64,000 nucleotides of DNA, from NCBI RefSeq assembly GCF_016801865.2, contig NC_068938.1:117330615-117394614 (forward strand), given 5' to 3'. Shown here piece after piece: positions 53,220 to 63,601 of this stretch (its first letter is position 1; every line of letters begins with the position of its first letter). This DNA comes from Culex pipiens pallens. Its lineage: Eukaryota > Arthropoda > Insecta > Diptera > Culicidae. The notes under the pieces were generated by a model, which was given only the letters and a program-made list of their open reading frames with translations, did not search any database and was not told where the DNA came from. The translations under genes and the position numbers were made by a program.

Positions 53220-54464
53220 CAGCAATTCCATTTGAAAAGAGCCTAAACCGAAAAAAAAATTCTCCGATCGGCCTCAAATTTTTTCTGGGGGTTCCTTAGC
53301 CAAAATAATTAGACCCGTATTTTTTTGTTTGGCCATTAGGGTGACCTACATCGTGCTAGGGTGGTTCGAAAAATGGCAATTTTCGTCATTTTTCGCAAAA
53401 ACCACTTTTTTCAAAAAATTATATCTCCGCGCCATTTTATCCGATTTTAGCTGTCTTATACGCAAAAGAAAGATGATGAGTTTGGCCATTTGGGAAAAAT
53501 AGTCAAAAGTTTCAAAAATCTAGCTTAACATTTGAAAAAGTCGCATGAAAACTTAAAATGGCGTTTTGACCGTGTCTGGACCAAAGAGCCTATGTCTGAA
53601 AATATTTTTATCGGATTCCTCGGAAAATTTCACATAACATATCAAAAAATTGGCGATGTCGAACCGTACGTTTCGGAGATATGATTTTTTGAAAATAAAA
53701 ACTGAGTTTTTCGACGCGCCACGCGCAAAAACGGGAAAATGACGAAATCGGCAAAAAATCAACTTTTTCCACTAAAACTGCGATAACTTTAAAATTTCAG
53801 CGATGACCTATAGATGTTTGGGTATCAAAATTTTCGTAATTGAAAGACGCAACTTTTGGTACCATAACATCTATAGGTCATCGCTGAAATTTTAAAGTTA
53901 TCGCAGTTTTAGTGGAAAAAGTTGATTTTTTGCCGATTTCGTCATTTTCCCGTTTTTGCGCGTGGCGCGTCGAAAAACTCAGTTTTTATTTTCAAAAAAT
54001 CATATCTCCGAAACGTACGGTTCGACATCGCCAATTTTTTGATATGTTATGTGAAATTTTCCGAGGAATCCGATAAAAATATTTTCAGACATAGGCTCTT
54101 TGGTCCAGACACGGTCAAAACGCCATTTTAAGTTTTCATGCGACTTTTTCAAATGTTAAGCTAGATTTTTGAAACTTTTGACTATTTTTCCCAAATGGCC
54201 AAACTCATCATCTTTCTTTTGCGTATAAGACAGCTAAAATCGGATAAAATGGCGCGGAGATATAATTTTTTGAAAAAAGTGGTTTTTGCGAAAAATGACG
54301 AAAATTGCCATTTTTCGAACCACCCTAGCACGATGTAGGTCACCCTAATGGCCAAACAAAAAAATACGGGTCTAATTATTTTGGCCAAGGAACCCCCAGA
54401 AAAAATTTGAGCCCGATCGGAGAATTTTTTTTTCGGTTTAGGCTCTTTTCAAATGGAATTGCTG
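53220..54464. mobile_element. Palindromic foldback element, copy 2 (1,245 bp)
   Basis: Same CAGCAATTCCATTTG ends as the copy at 28490, flanked by TA (53218-53219, 54465-54466). It abuts the TA-rich tail of the CR1-like element. The arms pair over about 610 bp with a turning point near 53845. This copy keeps the 16 bases missing from the right arm of copy 1. Confidence 0.92.
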
Positions 54465-54540
54465 TATATATTGAATATTGAAGAATCCTGGATACGGGCC
54501 TGGTTCGAGATAAAGCTTTACCTTCGTCTTCGTGTCTTAG

Positions 54541-55005
<465 letters not shown>

Positions 55006-55490
55006 TTGAGTTGAGTTTTTTTTTCAAACTACTATTTTTTTAATGTTTGTATTCCTTCATCCCTTTGATTGATAATTAAGATGGACATAAACATCGCAGT
55101 TTTTAACTGTTTCTACATAATTGTCGTTATCTGGGGCTTTTTTTCTTGATTTCGGTTAGAACAGATACAAATCAACTAAATTAGAACATGGATTTCCTGA
55201 TTTAAATACTTTAATGCTTTAAAAACTGCTTCCTCTATTCAGACTGTATTCCCGATCCGCCCAGTTTACGGTACTCATAACGATACAAAAAAAAACAATT
55301 AGACAGAAGATTGTGCAGCGTTTTTTTACTAGGTTTTTTCTCGGGTAAAATAACCATCTTTGCCATCATTTGGGTGAAATTTTTATTAGCCATTCCTTAG
55401 CAAGAGACAGAAAACAAAAAAAACACAAAAAAAAACAAAACACAAACAATAAAAAACATCAATTATAAAACCATTTAGAACAAAAAGAAT
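55006..55490. other. AT-rich spacer
   Basis: A and T runs, an AAACAAAACACAAA stretch near 55410-55450; nothing recognised. Confidence 0.5.
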
Positions 55491-55493
55491 CTA

Positions 55494-55785
55494 TGACATT
55501 TCCCCGAAACCCACATTCCCGAAAAGACATTTCCCCGAATGTCACATCTCCGAAAAGACACTTTCCCGAAATGTCATTTTCCCGAAAATCATTTCCCCGA
55601 ACAATCCATTTCCCCGAATGGCGACTTCCCCTAAAAACCATTTTCCCAAATGGCCACTTCCCCTATTTTTCCACATCCCTGAAAATCATTTTCCCGAATG
55701 ACCATATCCCCGAACGGCCATTTCCCCAAACGCCACTTCCCCGAACCTGGTCAGGCGGGCATACCCGCCTGACCGGGTTTGGGGA
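55494..55785. repeat. Degenerate CATTTCCCCGAA motif array with terminal hairpin
   Basis: The motif CATTTCCCCGAATG recurs about 16-18 times at 15-24 base spacing. It ends in a perfect hairpin GGTCAGGCGGG-CATA-CCCGCCTGACC (55751-55776). The design resembles the motif array of the 934 element. Confidence 0.65.
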
Positions 55786-55933
55786 AGTAGCGATCAATGA
55801 AGTATTGTAATAGTCTGAACACCACTGCATTCCCAACATACCCATTCACACTTAATTTCCATTTTTATTACCATGCCCGGACCTCGCACAACAAGACCAG
55901 GTTTTGTCTTTCAAAACACAAACCCTGCCTGGC

Positions 55934-56352
55934 TGTAGAGCCCACACACAGTTAGAACCACTTGGCGCAAGCATAATTGCTGATGCTTGCGTATAGCCTT
56001 TTTCGAACCATATTTTGGTTCATCGACAATTGGCCGGGACGCTGACTCCTGCTGAGCCAGCGCAAGGGTTCAACCCAGTACAAGCCAACTCCAGAAGTCT
56101 ATACTGTAGCACGTAAGTGTCACCACTCAAATTACATGTGATGCAACAAATTTGACTAGTATAAATACCCGAGTTCAAATAAACAAAGATGAGTCTTTTC
56201 GGCTGGAACATCAAGGCGACTTGTCTACCTTATTTCGAGCTCCGAGCTGGTTACTGCTCCTTGCAGTCTACCACACCTTGGATAGCTCTTAATGCAAAGA
56301 AAGTCCCTGCAGGTTTCCCCGCGGTAGTGCCGAACGTTTTTGAGTTATTACA
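55934..56352 (+). repeat. Gypsy 5' LTR
   Basis: Taken as TGTAGAGCCC to GTTATTACA, 419 bp, ending directly before the primer site. It contains TATAAATA at 56160-56167 and AATAAA at 56178-56183. The 3' boundary is firm; the 5' boundary is inferred from the TGTA/TACA symmetry, as there is no second LTR here to compare. Confidence 0.6.
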
Positions 56353-56366
56353 TGGCGACCGTGACA
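56353..56366 (+). other. Gypsy primer binding site (tRNA-Arg type)
   Basis: TGGCGACCGTGACA begins right after the LTR. The same site is known from mdg1 and 412 of Drosophila, where it pairs with tRNA-Arg (from memory). Confidence 0.8.
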
Positions 56367-56578
56367 GCGGCTTCGCGTCAAAGTTTTGACAGCACGCCGT
56401 AGTGACCCGAAATGCCACCACACTGGAAAATCTTTCGTGCCGCGTTAGTGCACCGAACAGTGACCGAGCTAGGTGCCCAGTATGTGCCAAAAAAGTGAAA
56501 AAGAAAAAAAACATCAAAAAGTGCTCAGAACTCCGGTGACCCCCAGTGCAAAAGTGTTATAGAAAGTGCGCGCAGAAA

Positions 56579-56749
56579 ATGACGAAAAACAATCTAACAA
56601 ACGATTTACGGAAACTTCAATCAACGCTAAAATCAAAGAAACCAATACAGTTGGACAACAACCAACTAAAAAGTTGTTTAATAGCGGAAAAACTAGCAAA
56701 AAATGCTGCCAACGGTGAAATAATAATAAATAGTGAAGTACAAAAATAG
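56579..56749 (+). CDS. Small open frame in the gypsy leader
   Basis: 56 lysine/asparagine-rich codons from ATG at 56579 (MTKNNLTNDLRKLQSTLKSK). It precedes gag by 465 bases. It may be an upstream reading frame or an old N-terminal piece of gag; no domain is recognised. Confidence 0.3.
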   Translation: MTKNNLTNDLRKLQSTLKSKKPIQLDNNQLKSCLIAEKLAKNAANGEIIINSEVQK

Positions 56750-57213
56750 TGATGGTGAAGCCAACGCCTATAAAAAAAATAAAAATTGTGGATTTCCTGA
56801 AAAGTAGCAGAATTCTCCCAACCATTACCGGGCATGTACTCATGTCAACAACGAGAGGACTGATGACCCACCATCAGGCCATCCAGGACCAAACCGGTGG
56901 AATCATCTTGGCGATCATCTACTAAGACGCGATCGCAACGAGCAACGAGTTGGAATCGAATGAGGTCACCAACAACAGCAGCAGTAGCAGCACCCAGATG
57001 CAGCCAGATCAAAAAAAAAAAAACAAACAACCGTAAAGGGGAGCGCGCTTTTAGCGGACGCATATCCTTACGCGGTGTTTCTACACGGACTCAACATCGG
57101 TAATCATCTGGACGGGGAGCGAGACAACAAGTAACAAGAAGTAACAATTGATGAAAATTTTTGAAGCAAATAGTAAGTAATTTTTTTTAAATGAAAAATG
57201 GCCGACGAATGCC

Positions 57214-58539
57214 ATGGAAGAACTAGATTTAAACATAAAAACCTTGCATAAGATCTTAGAAACCCTTGAAAAAAATCCTTATAGGAATTTTCTAGCACAC
57301 ACACTACTACTCAAAAGGGAAGTAGCACAAAAAAGTTACTCGAACATAGAAAAATATCTTCTTATTAACGAAGAGAAGATCGAATCAAGTAAACTTAATT
57401 TTTATATAAAAGCTTCTAGAAACACTTTTCAAAAAATCGAAGACTTTATTACACTTCGATTAAATCAAAAGCAAACAAAACGATTGTCCTTGAAGACAAT
57501 CGTAAAAATTACAATAATTTTCCAACGGTCAATCTTTGATATAAGAAGCAAAGAAATGACTTCACCGTTGGAAATGATAAAATTGGTCTCCTCCCTTGTC
57601 GCTCCTTACGACGGGGAGTCGAGCAAACTTGAGTGCACATTAGATGCACTCAAGACCATTAAACCTCTGGTAACGGAGGCAAATAAAGCAGCTACCCTGC
57701 AATCTATTGTGTCCAGATTTTCTGGTAGAGCGCGTCAGTTCGTGCCAGAAATTGACAATGCAACAACTATAGATACAATTATGGCAGCACTGGGTGGTTG
57801 CAAAATAAAAACCAGCCCAGAAGCTGCCCTAGTAACATTAAACGCCACTAAACAAACTGGCGATATAAAAACCTTCACTCGGGAAATCGAGAAACACACG
57901 TTTGCTCTCGAGCAAGCGTATCGTGATGACGATATGCCCGGTGATACGGCAAATAAATATGCCAGTAAAGCTGGCATAAAGGCACTGGCGAATGGTTTAA
58001 AAAATAAAGAAGCGAAAACCATTATAAAAGCCAGTGCCGGAGCTGGAAAAATATTGAAGCTTTCTGATGCAATTAACATTGCATTGGAAGAATCAATTGA
58101 TACTCCTGCCGAAATACTATTATTCCAACAATCTAAATCAAATAAAAATTACCGCAACAATAATGGTAACAATAATAACACAAACGGTAATAATTACCGT
58201 AATCGTAATGGTAATAACCGTTATCATGGCAATTATAACAATAATTATAATAATAATTATAACAATAATAATCGTAACCATAACAATAATAATCGCAATC
58301 GTAACAATAACAGAAACAACAATCGAAATAATAACAATAATTATAACAATAACAATAATTATAATAATAGAAATAACAATAATCAGTCAAATAGAGGTAA
58401 TGGTCATGGGAATAACAGAAACCCTCACCAAATTTTTCAACTAAATACTGATCCCAACAATCAACAAAACGTTCAAACTCAGAACGTTAATAACAACCAA
58501 ACCGGGTCAAACAGAGAAAACCAACATTTTTTAGACTAG
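57214..58539 (+). CDS. Gypsy Gag with asparagine-rich C-terminus
   Basis: 441 residues. The N-terminal third is helical and charged (KREVAQKSYSNIEKYLL). The middle (about 115-300) is the capsid-like Gag region (LVSSLVAPYDGESSKLECTL, SRFSGRARQFVPEI, GDIKTFTREIEKHTFALEQA). From about residue 310 to 415 the sequence is almost only N, Y, R and G, in place of a CCHC nucleocapsid; no zinc knuckle is present. The basic N/R-rich tail could bind RNA. The stop codon lies just after a slippery heptamer. Confidence 0.88.
   Translation: MEELDLNIKTLHKILETLEKNPYRNFLAHTLLLKREVAQKSYSNIEKYLLINEEKIESSKLNFYIKASRNTFQKIEDFITLRLNQKQTKRLSLKTIVKITIIFQRSIFDIRSKEMTSPLEMIKLVSSLVAPYDGESSKLECTLDALKTIKPLVTEANKAATLQSIVSRFSGRARQFVPEIDNATTIDTIMAALGGCKIKTSPEAALVTLNATKQTGDIKTFTREIEKHTFALEQAYRDDDMPGDTANKYASKAGIKALANGLKNKEAKTIIKASAGAGKILKLSDAINIALEESIDTPAEILLFQQSKSNKNYRNNNGNNNNTNGNNYRNRNGNNRYHGNYNNNYNNNYNNNNRNHNNNNRNRNNNRNNNRNNNNNYNNNNNYNNRNNNNQSNRGNGHGNNRNPHQIFQLNTDPNNQQNVQTQNVNNNQTGSNRENQHFLD
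58527..58533 (+). promoter_or_regulatory. -1 ribosomal frameshift heptamer T TTT TTA
   Basis: In the gag frame the codons read CAT TTT TTA, so the heptamer T TTT TTA is in the exact register of the canonical slippery site. After a -1 slip the pol frame starts at 58533 and is open through the protease. The gag stop is four bases downstream. Confidence 0.8.
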
Positions 58540-61500
58540 ACGCAAAATCCATTTTTTCCGTAAACAATGCCTCAGCGAATTTTGTATTTATCACTGCAGG
58601 CATGGCCAACTCAAAATGCAGTTTTATAATTGACACAGGTGCTGATATTTCAATATTTAAAGCCGGTAAATTGAAACCCGAGCAAAAAGTAAATACCGCA
58701 AAGCAGTACAATTTAACAGGAGTTACAGATGGATCAATACGTACATTGGCCGAAACTGAAACTCAATTGAAATTTGATAATGGATTGATCGTCAGTCATA
58801 TGTTCCAAGTCGTCCCTAGCGATTTTCCCATAATAACAGATGGACTCCTAGGACGCGATTTCTTTATTAAATACAAATGTTCAATTAACTATGAAAATTG
58901 GTTATTGACATTTAATTTTCAAGAGAACACCGTTGAGGTACCAATTGAGGATAATTTAAATAACTCAATAGTAGTACCGCCCAGGTGTGAAATAATTAGA
59001 AGAATTCCACAACTTAGTGTCGATGAGGATTCTGTTGTGTTTTCTGAGGAAATCCAACGAGGATTATTCTGCGGAAACACAATAATATCCCCTAACACAA
59101 GTTGTGTGAAATTAATAAATACAACGAATTCACCAATTTTACTGAAGAAATTTAAACCGAAAATTGAACCATTAAGGAATTTTGAATTATTGATCCTAAA
59201 CAACCAAAACAGAGTTGAAGACATAATTGAAAAAATAAATTTTGATGAAATTCCAAACTATACACACGACCCTTTAAAACAGTTAATCACAAAATTTTCG
59301 GATATTTTCTGCTTACCCGACGAAAAACTAACCACAAATAATTTCTATGAACAAAAAATTAACCTCACTGACCCAAGTCCAGTATATATCCCTAATTATA
59401 AAACTATACATTCACAAAAACCCGTAATTGAGGAACAAGTAAAAAAAATGATAAATGACAAAATTATTGAACCATCTGTATCGAATTATAATTCACCAAT
59501 TTTATTGGTGCCCAAAAAATCAAGTGATGGTTCTAAGAAATGGAGATTAGTCGTTGATTTCCGTCAGTTAAATAAAAAAATATTGGCAGATAAATTTCCA
59601 TTGCCGAAAATAGATACGATTTTAGACCAGCTAGGAAGAGCTAAATATTTTAGCACCCTAGACTTGACATCTGGATTTCACCAGATTCCTTTAGAGGAGG
59701 AATGTAGAAAATTTACTGCATTCTCCACGGATACTGGGCACTTCCAATTTTTAAGATTACCGTTTGGTTTGAACATTAGCCCAAATAGTTTTCAAAGGAT
59801 GATGACCATTGCAACGGCAGGTCTCACTCCTGAAGTAGCTTTTATTTATATTGACGATATTATTGTCATAGGATGCTCAATGAGACATCACATTAAAAAT
59901 TTAACTACTGTTTTTGAAAGATTGCGACATTACAATTTGAAGCTTAATCCTTCAAAATGTAAATTTTTTAAATCTGAAGTAACTTATCTGGGGCACAAAG
60001 TCACAGATAAAGGAATACTCCCAGATGATTCTAAATATGAATCACTGGTTAAATATCCAGTGCCGCAGAATGCTGACGAAGTTCGAAGATTCGTCGCATT
60101 TTGTAACTACTATAGAAAATTCGTTGAAAATTTTTCAACAATTGCTCACCCTTTAAACCAGTTATGTAAAAAGAATTGCAAATTTGACTGGTCTGTTCAG
60201 TGTCAACTCGCCTTCGACACACTGAAACACAAACTGCTTTCACCAAAAATTTTACAATACCCTGATTTTGCCAAAACTTTTATTCTCACAACGGATGCTT
60301 CTAACGTCGCTTGTGGAGCAATTTTATCCCAAATCACTAGTGAAGGCGATCGACCGATAGCCTACGCTAGCAGAACTTTTACACCTGGTGAGAAAAATAA
60401 GTCTGTTATTCTCAAAGAACTAACAGCAATCCACTGGGCAATTAACTACTTCAAACCATATCTTTACGGAAATAGGTTTGTAATCAGAACTGATCACAGA
60501 CCACTTGTACATTTATACGGAATGAAAGACCCAACATCCAAATTGACACAAATGCGTTTGGATTTAGGAGAATTCAATTTCGATGTAATATATATAGCTG
60601 GTAAGGAAAACGTGGGTGCGGACGCGCTCTCACGAATAGTTATAACAAGTGAACAACTACAAAATATGCAAATGCTCGTAGTAAACACGAGATCAATGCA
60701 GAAAACGAAAAGCATGCAAAGCACGCAGGTTGATACTAGTATCACCTATCAAGCGGCTTATACAGTTGAAAACATTAATGAAACGAGAAAATTATGCGCT
60801 TTACGTGTTGTCAATAACACTTTACAGATCTATAAAAACAAAAAAATAATGATGAAAATCCCATTTCAGCCAGAAAATGAAAGACCAACTTTAGAGATGA
60901 CTCTTTCAAGGCTTGAAAAAGAATTAAAGAAAATGAGAATCGATCGAATATCTCTTTCAACGGAAGATGAAATTTTTAAAAAAGTAACGACTTCTACATT
61001 TAAAATTGTAGCTAATAAAACTTTGCAAAGTCTACAAATTTTAATATACAAACCACCAATGTATGTAGATAACAAAAATAAAATTCAAGAAATCTTACGA
61101 AATTTCCACAATACACCGACAGGAGGACACGTAGGACAAACTAGAATATACCTAAAGATCCGAGACCTGTACCGGTGGAAAGCAATGAAACGTTCTATTA
61201 CACTTTTCGTTCAGGCCTGCGAACTGTGTAAAAGAAATAAAATTGTACAACATACTAAAGAACCACAAATAATAACAACAACTCCGAGTAAACCTTTTGA
61301 AATCATTACAATAGATACAGTAGGACCCCTACCAAAAACCAACAACGGCAACAGATATGCAATAACAATTCAGTGCGAACTAACTAAATATATAGTTCTT
61401 GCACCAATACAAAACAAAGAAGCTAATACTATAGCAAGAGCTATAGTAGATAACTTCATTTTAATTTATGGAAAATTTTTGGAAATCAGAACTGACCAAG

Positions 61501-62087
61501 GTACGGAATATAATAACGAAGTTCTTAGTCAGATTTGCAAACAATTGAAAATAAAACAAACTTTTGCAACTGCCTATCACCCACAAACCATTGGTGCTCT
61601 TGAAAGAAATCATAGGTGTTTAAACGAATACCTACGATGTTTCGTTAACGAGCATCAATCGGATTGGGATGATTGGTTGAAATATTATCAATTTAATTAC
61701 AACACAACTCCACATACTATTCATGGGTACACACCTTATGAATTAGTGTTCGGTGTTAAAGCAAACTTACCACATAGCAATAATCAAAGAAATCTAGATC
61801 CAGTCTACAATTTAGAAGCATACCACAATGAGTTGAAATTTAGATTACAAACACATAGATGGAACTCCATACAACCTGTTAGCTCAAAAAGTGGGACGAT
61901 TGTTCAGTTCTGTCACTGGTATAGTGGAAATTTGTCCACGCTTGTCACAGCCTACTCAGCATCAACAACTGTAAAAAAAAAAAATCAGTGTCTTGCGAAC
62001 CTTCGTGGTGAACGGACACTAGAGCTGCGGTATTTTTTACTACCTAAGCTCAGAGTTATTTCAAAACAAAATTCACAGTCTTTTTAA
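58533..62087 (+). CDS. Gypsy Pol: protease, RT, RNase H, integrase (3' end chimeric)
   Basis: Read from the frameshift point. Protease FIIDTGADISIF near residue 30. Reverse transcriptase: KKSSDGSKKWRLVVDFRQLN, TLDLTSGFHQIPL, FGLNISPNSFQRMM and YIDDIIV near 438. RNase H: LTTDASNVACGAILSQ near 586, TDHRPLVHLYG. Integrase zinc region HNTPTGGHVGQ ... CELCKRNK near 860-900; catalytic D in ITIDTVGPL, D in RTDQGTEYNN, E in IGALERNHRCLNEYL. Homology ends at about 61857; the last 75 or so codons to the stop at 62085 read through foreign sequence and the start of Jockey copy B, so the C-terminus of integrase is lost. Confidence 0.88.
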   Translation, partial: RLDAKSIFSVNNASANFVFITAGMANSKCSFIIDTGADISIFKAGKLKPEQKVNTAKQYNLTGVTDGSIRTLAETETQLKFDNGLIVSHMFQVVPSDFPIITDGLLGRDFFIKYKCSINYENWLLTFNFQENTVEVPIEDNLNNSIVVPPRCEIIRRIPQLSVDEDSVVFSEEIQRGLFCGNTIISPNTSCVKLINTTNSPILLKKFKPKIEPLRNFELLILNNQNRVEDIIEKINFDEIPNYTHDPLKQLITKFSDIFCLPDEKLTTNNFYEQKINLTDPSPVYIPNYKTIHSQKPVIEEQVKKMINDKIIEPSVSNYNSPILLVPKKSSDGSKKWRLVVDFRQLNKKILADKFPLPKIDTILDQLGRAKYFSTLDLTSGFHQIPLEEECRKFTAFSTDTGHFQFLRLPFGLNISPNSFQRMMTIATAGLTPEVAFIYIDDIIVIGCSMRHHIKNLTTVFERLRHYNLKLNPSKCKFFKSEVTYLGHKVTDKGILPDDSKYESLVKYPVPQNADEVRRFVAFCNYYRKFVENFSTIAHPLNQLCKKNCKFDWSVQCQLAFDTLKHKLLSPKILQYPDFAKTFILTTDASNVACGAILSQITSEGDRPIAYASRTFTPGEKNKSVILKELTAIHWAINYFKPYLYGNRFVIRTDHRPLVHLYGMKDPTSKLTQMRLDLGEFNFDVIYIAGKENVGADALSRIVITSEQLQNMQMLVVNTRSMQKTKSMQSTQVDTSITYQAAYTVENINETRKLCALRVVNNTLQIYKNKKIMMKIPFQPENERPTLEMTLSRLEKELKKMRIDRISLSTEDEIFKKVTTSTFKIVANKTLQSLQILIYKPPMYVDNKNKIQEILRNFHNTPTGGHVGQTRIYLKIRDLYRWKAMKRSITLFVQACELCKRNKIVQHTKEPQIITTTPSKPFEIITIDTVGPLPKTNNGNRYAITIQCELTKYIVLAPIQNKEANTIARAIVDNFILIYGKFLEIRTDQGTEYNNEVLSQICKQLKIKQTFATAYHPQTIGALERNHRCLNEYLRCFVNEHQSDWDDWLKYYQFNYNTTPHTIHGYTPYELVFGVKANLPHSNNQRNLDPVYNLEAYHNELKFRLQTHRWNSIQPVSSKSGTIVQFCHWYSGNLSTLVTAYSASTTVKKKNQCLANLRGERTLELRYFLLPKLRVISKQNSQSF
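61858..61984 (+). other. Short foreign segment ending in an A run
   Basis: Starts GGAACTCCATACAACC where gypsy homology stops and ends in a run of A (61972-61984) before Jockey copy B. It may be the 3' end of a truncated retroposon. Not identified. Confidence 0.4.
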
Positions 62088-62203
62088 AGACTACCTGAGT
62101 TATTTTCCAAAATTCTAAACAGTCTTTTCAAGACTAACCCCGCCTGAAATTTTGTTGTATTTTACAAACGAAGCCATCTTTTTAAGAGAACTTTGCTTGC
62201 AAA

Positions 62204-63601
62204 ATGCGTCAAAACAAAGGTAAACGCAAATCTTCTGAAGATTTGGTCGTTACGTCGGTGAAGCGTTTGAACGCTAAACCGGCTAACGGAAACAGAAAAA
62301 GAAAACAGCCTCTTCTGAGGTCTGATTCTGATTCTGAATGTGAGGTCAATCCTCCAATTCCATTGACAAACAGTTTCGGTGTTTTATCCGAAACTGATGA
62401 CAAGGAACCTTCTCCTCGTACTGAGCCTTCTGCCGTCGAGAAACGAGTAAAGGCTCCGCCAATTGTTGTGACTTCCGTCTCCGATTTGGCCAGCTTTCGA
62501 ACGCAACTGAAGAATTGCAAGGAAACTTGCAATTTGAAGTTTTCGTTCCAGCTTGGTCGAAGAGGAGAATGTCGCTTGTTGACGGAATCTTTACAAGATC
62601 ACCAAACTTTTGTTGGTTATTTGAAAAACCACAAACACAATTTCTACACGTATGAGACCAAGAATGCTCGGCCATTCAAGGCGGTCTTGAAAGGTCTCTC
62701 CAACGACTTGTCGGTGGATGAGATCAAAAACGAACTTAAGGTGTTGCTTGGCTTTGCCCCATCCCAAGTAATACCAATGAAGAAAAAATCAAACGGGAAT
62801 ATTTCTCGCTTTGGTTTGACTTCACAATTTTATCTGATTCATTTCAACAGAAATGAAATCAACAATTTGAAACTTTTGGACAAAGTTCAGTTTTTGTTCC
62901 ATGTACGGGTAAAGTGGGAGCATTTTAAGAAACATGGCGGTAATGGCCAGAATCTGACCCAGTGCCGGCGTTGCCAGGCATTCGGTCACGGTACTGATCA
63001 TTGCGCCATGGTTCCAAAATGCATGGTTTGCGGGGATTCTTCTCACGACAAGGACAATTGTCCCGTGAAAGAAGTCACCCAATTTAAATGTGCAAATTGT
63101 GGTGGAAATCACAAATCAAATTTCTGGGATTGCCCCATCAGAAAAAAGGTTTTGGATTCTCGTGCTAAGCATCAGCCGAAATCCAAACCGAAATTTTCTC
63201 AAAGTCAGGTTGTACCTGCATCTTTAAATCAAACGTTCGTGCTGTCTCACTCGAACAATTCTAGAAATACCCCTACCGTGGAAAAGTTAGGTAACAACAA
63301 TGGCATTTCTTATGCTAACGTTGTTTCGGGTTCATCCACGAATTTTAAATCCTCTACCAATCTTTCTGAAATTGGGCAGGTACCTCAAATCTCATTTGAA
63401 AATTTTTCTGCTGGCAACGCTTTGGGATCTTCTGATCTCGGCGATGTTACGTTTGAAAAAATGACTTTTTTGCAAAACTCACTGTTTGGTTTGATTCAAA
63501 CAATGAGTAATGCTACATCCATGATGGAAGCAATCCAGATTGGATTAAAATTTGCGAATGATGTTGTTCTTACCCTGAAGTTTAATCATGGATCTAAGTA
63601 A
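62204..63601 (+). CDS. Jockey ORF1 (Gag) with three zinc knuckles
   Basis: 465 residues from ATG at 62204. A basic N-terminus (KGKRKSSEDLVVTSVKR) is followed by a long region with LGRRGECRLLTESLQDHQTF, then a PRE_C2HC-type block (VLKGLSNDLSVDEIKNEL to FHVRVKWEHF, about 155-245). Three knuckles at about 248-310 follow: CRRCQAFGHGTDHC, CMVCGDSSHDKDNC, CANCGGNHKSNFWDC. The tail is serine/asparagine-rich. Nucleic-acid-binding coat protein of the LINE particle. Uninterrupted. Confidence 0.92.
   Translation: MRQNKGKRKSSEDLVVTSVKRLNAKPANGNRKRKQPLLRSDSDSECEVNPPIPLTNSFGVLSETDDKEPSPRTEPSAVEKRVKAPPIVVTSVSDLASFRTQLKNCKETCNLKFSFQLGRRGECRLLTESLQDHQTFVGYLKNHKHNFYTYETKNARPFKAVLKGLSNDLSVDEIKNELKVLLGFAPSQVIPMKKKSNGNISRFGLTSQFYLIHFNRNEINNLKLLDKVQFLFHVRVKWEHFKKHGGNGQNLTQCRRCQAFGHGTDHCAMVPKCMVCGDSSHDKDNCPVKEVTQFKCANCGGNHKSNFWDCPIRKKVLDSRAKHQPKSKPKFSQSQVVPASLNQTFVLSHSNNSRNTPTVEKLGNNNGISYANVVSGSSTNFKSSTNLSEIGQVPQISFENFSAGNALGSSDLGDVTFEKMTFLQNSLFGLIQTMSNATSMMEAIQIGLKFANDVVLTLKFNHGSK

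Larger units (their letters stand above)
55934..61857 (+). mobile_element. Ty3/gypsy retrotransposon, mdg1/412-like, 3'-truncated
   Basis: 5' LTR, tRNA-Arg-type primer site, long leader, gag, and pol joined to gag by -1 frameshifting. Pol stops matching the family after KFRLQTHR at about 61857, where an unrelated poly(A)-ended fragment and then Jockey copy B begin. No 3' LTR is in the window. The primer site and the pol sequence point to the mdg1/412 group. Confidence 0.85.

Noticed and set aside
53047..53277. 76-codon - strand frame over the CR1-like 3' end
   Set aside because: It lies over CCGCCCGCCGTCCAC repeats of the 3' UTR and the start of the palindrome; no protein similarity.
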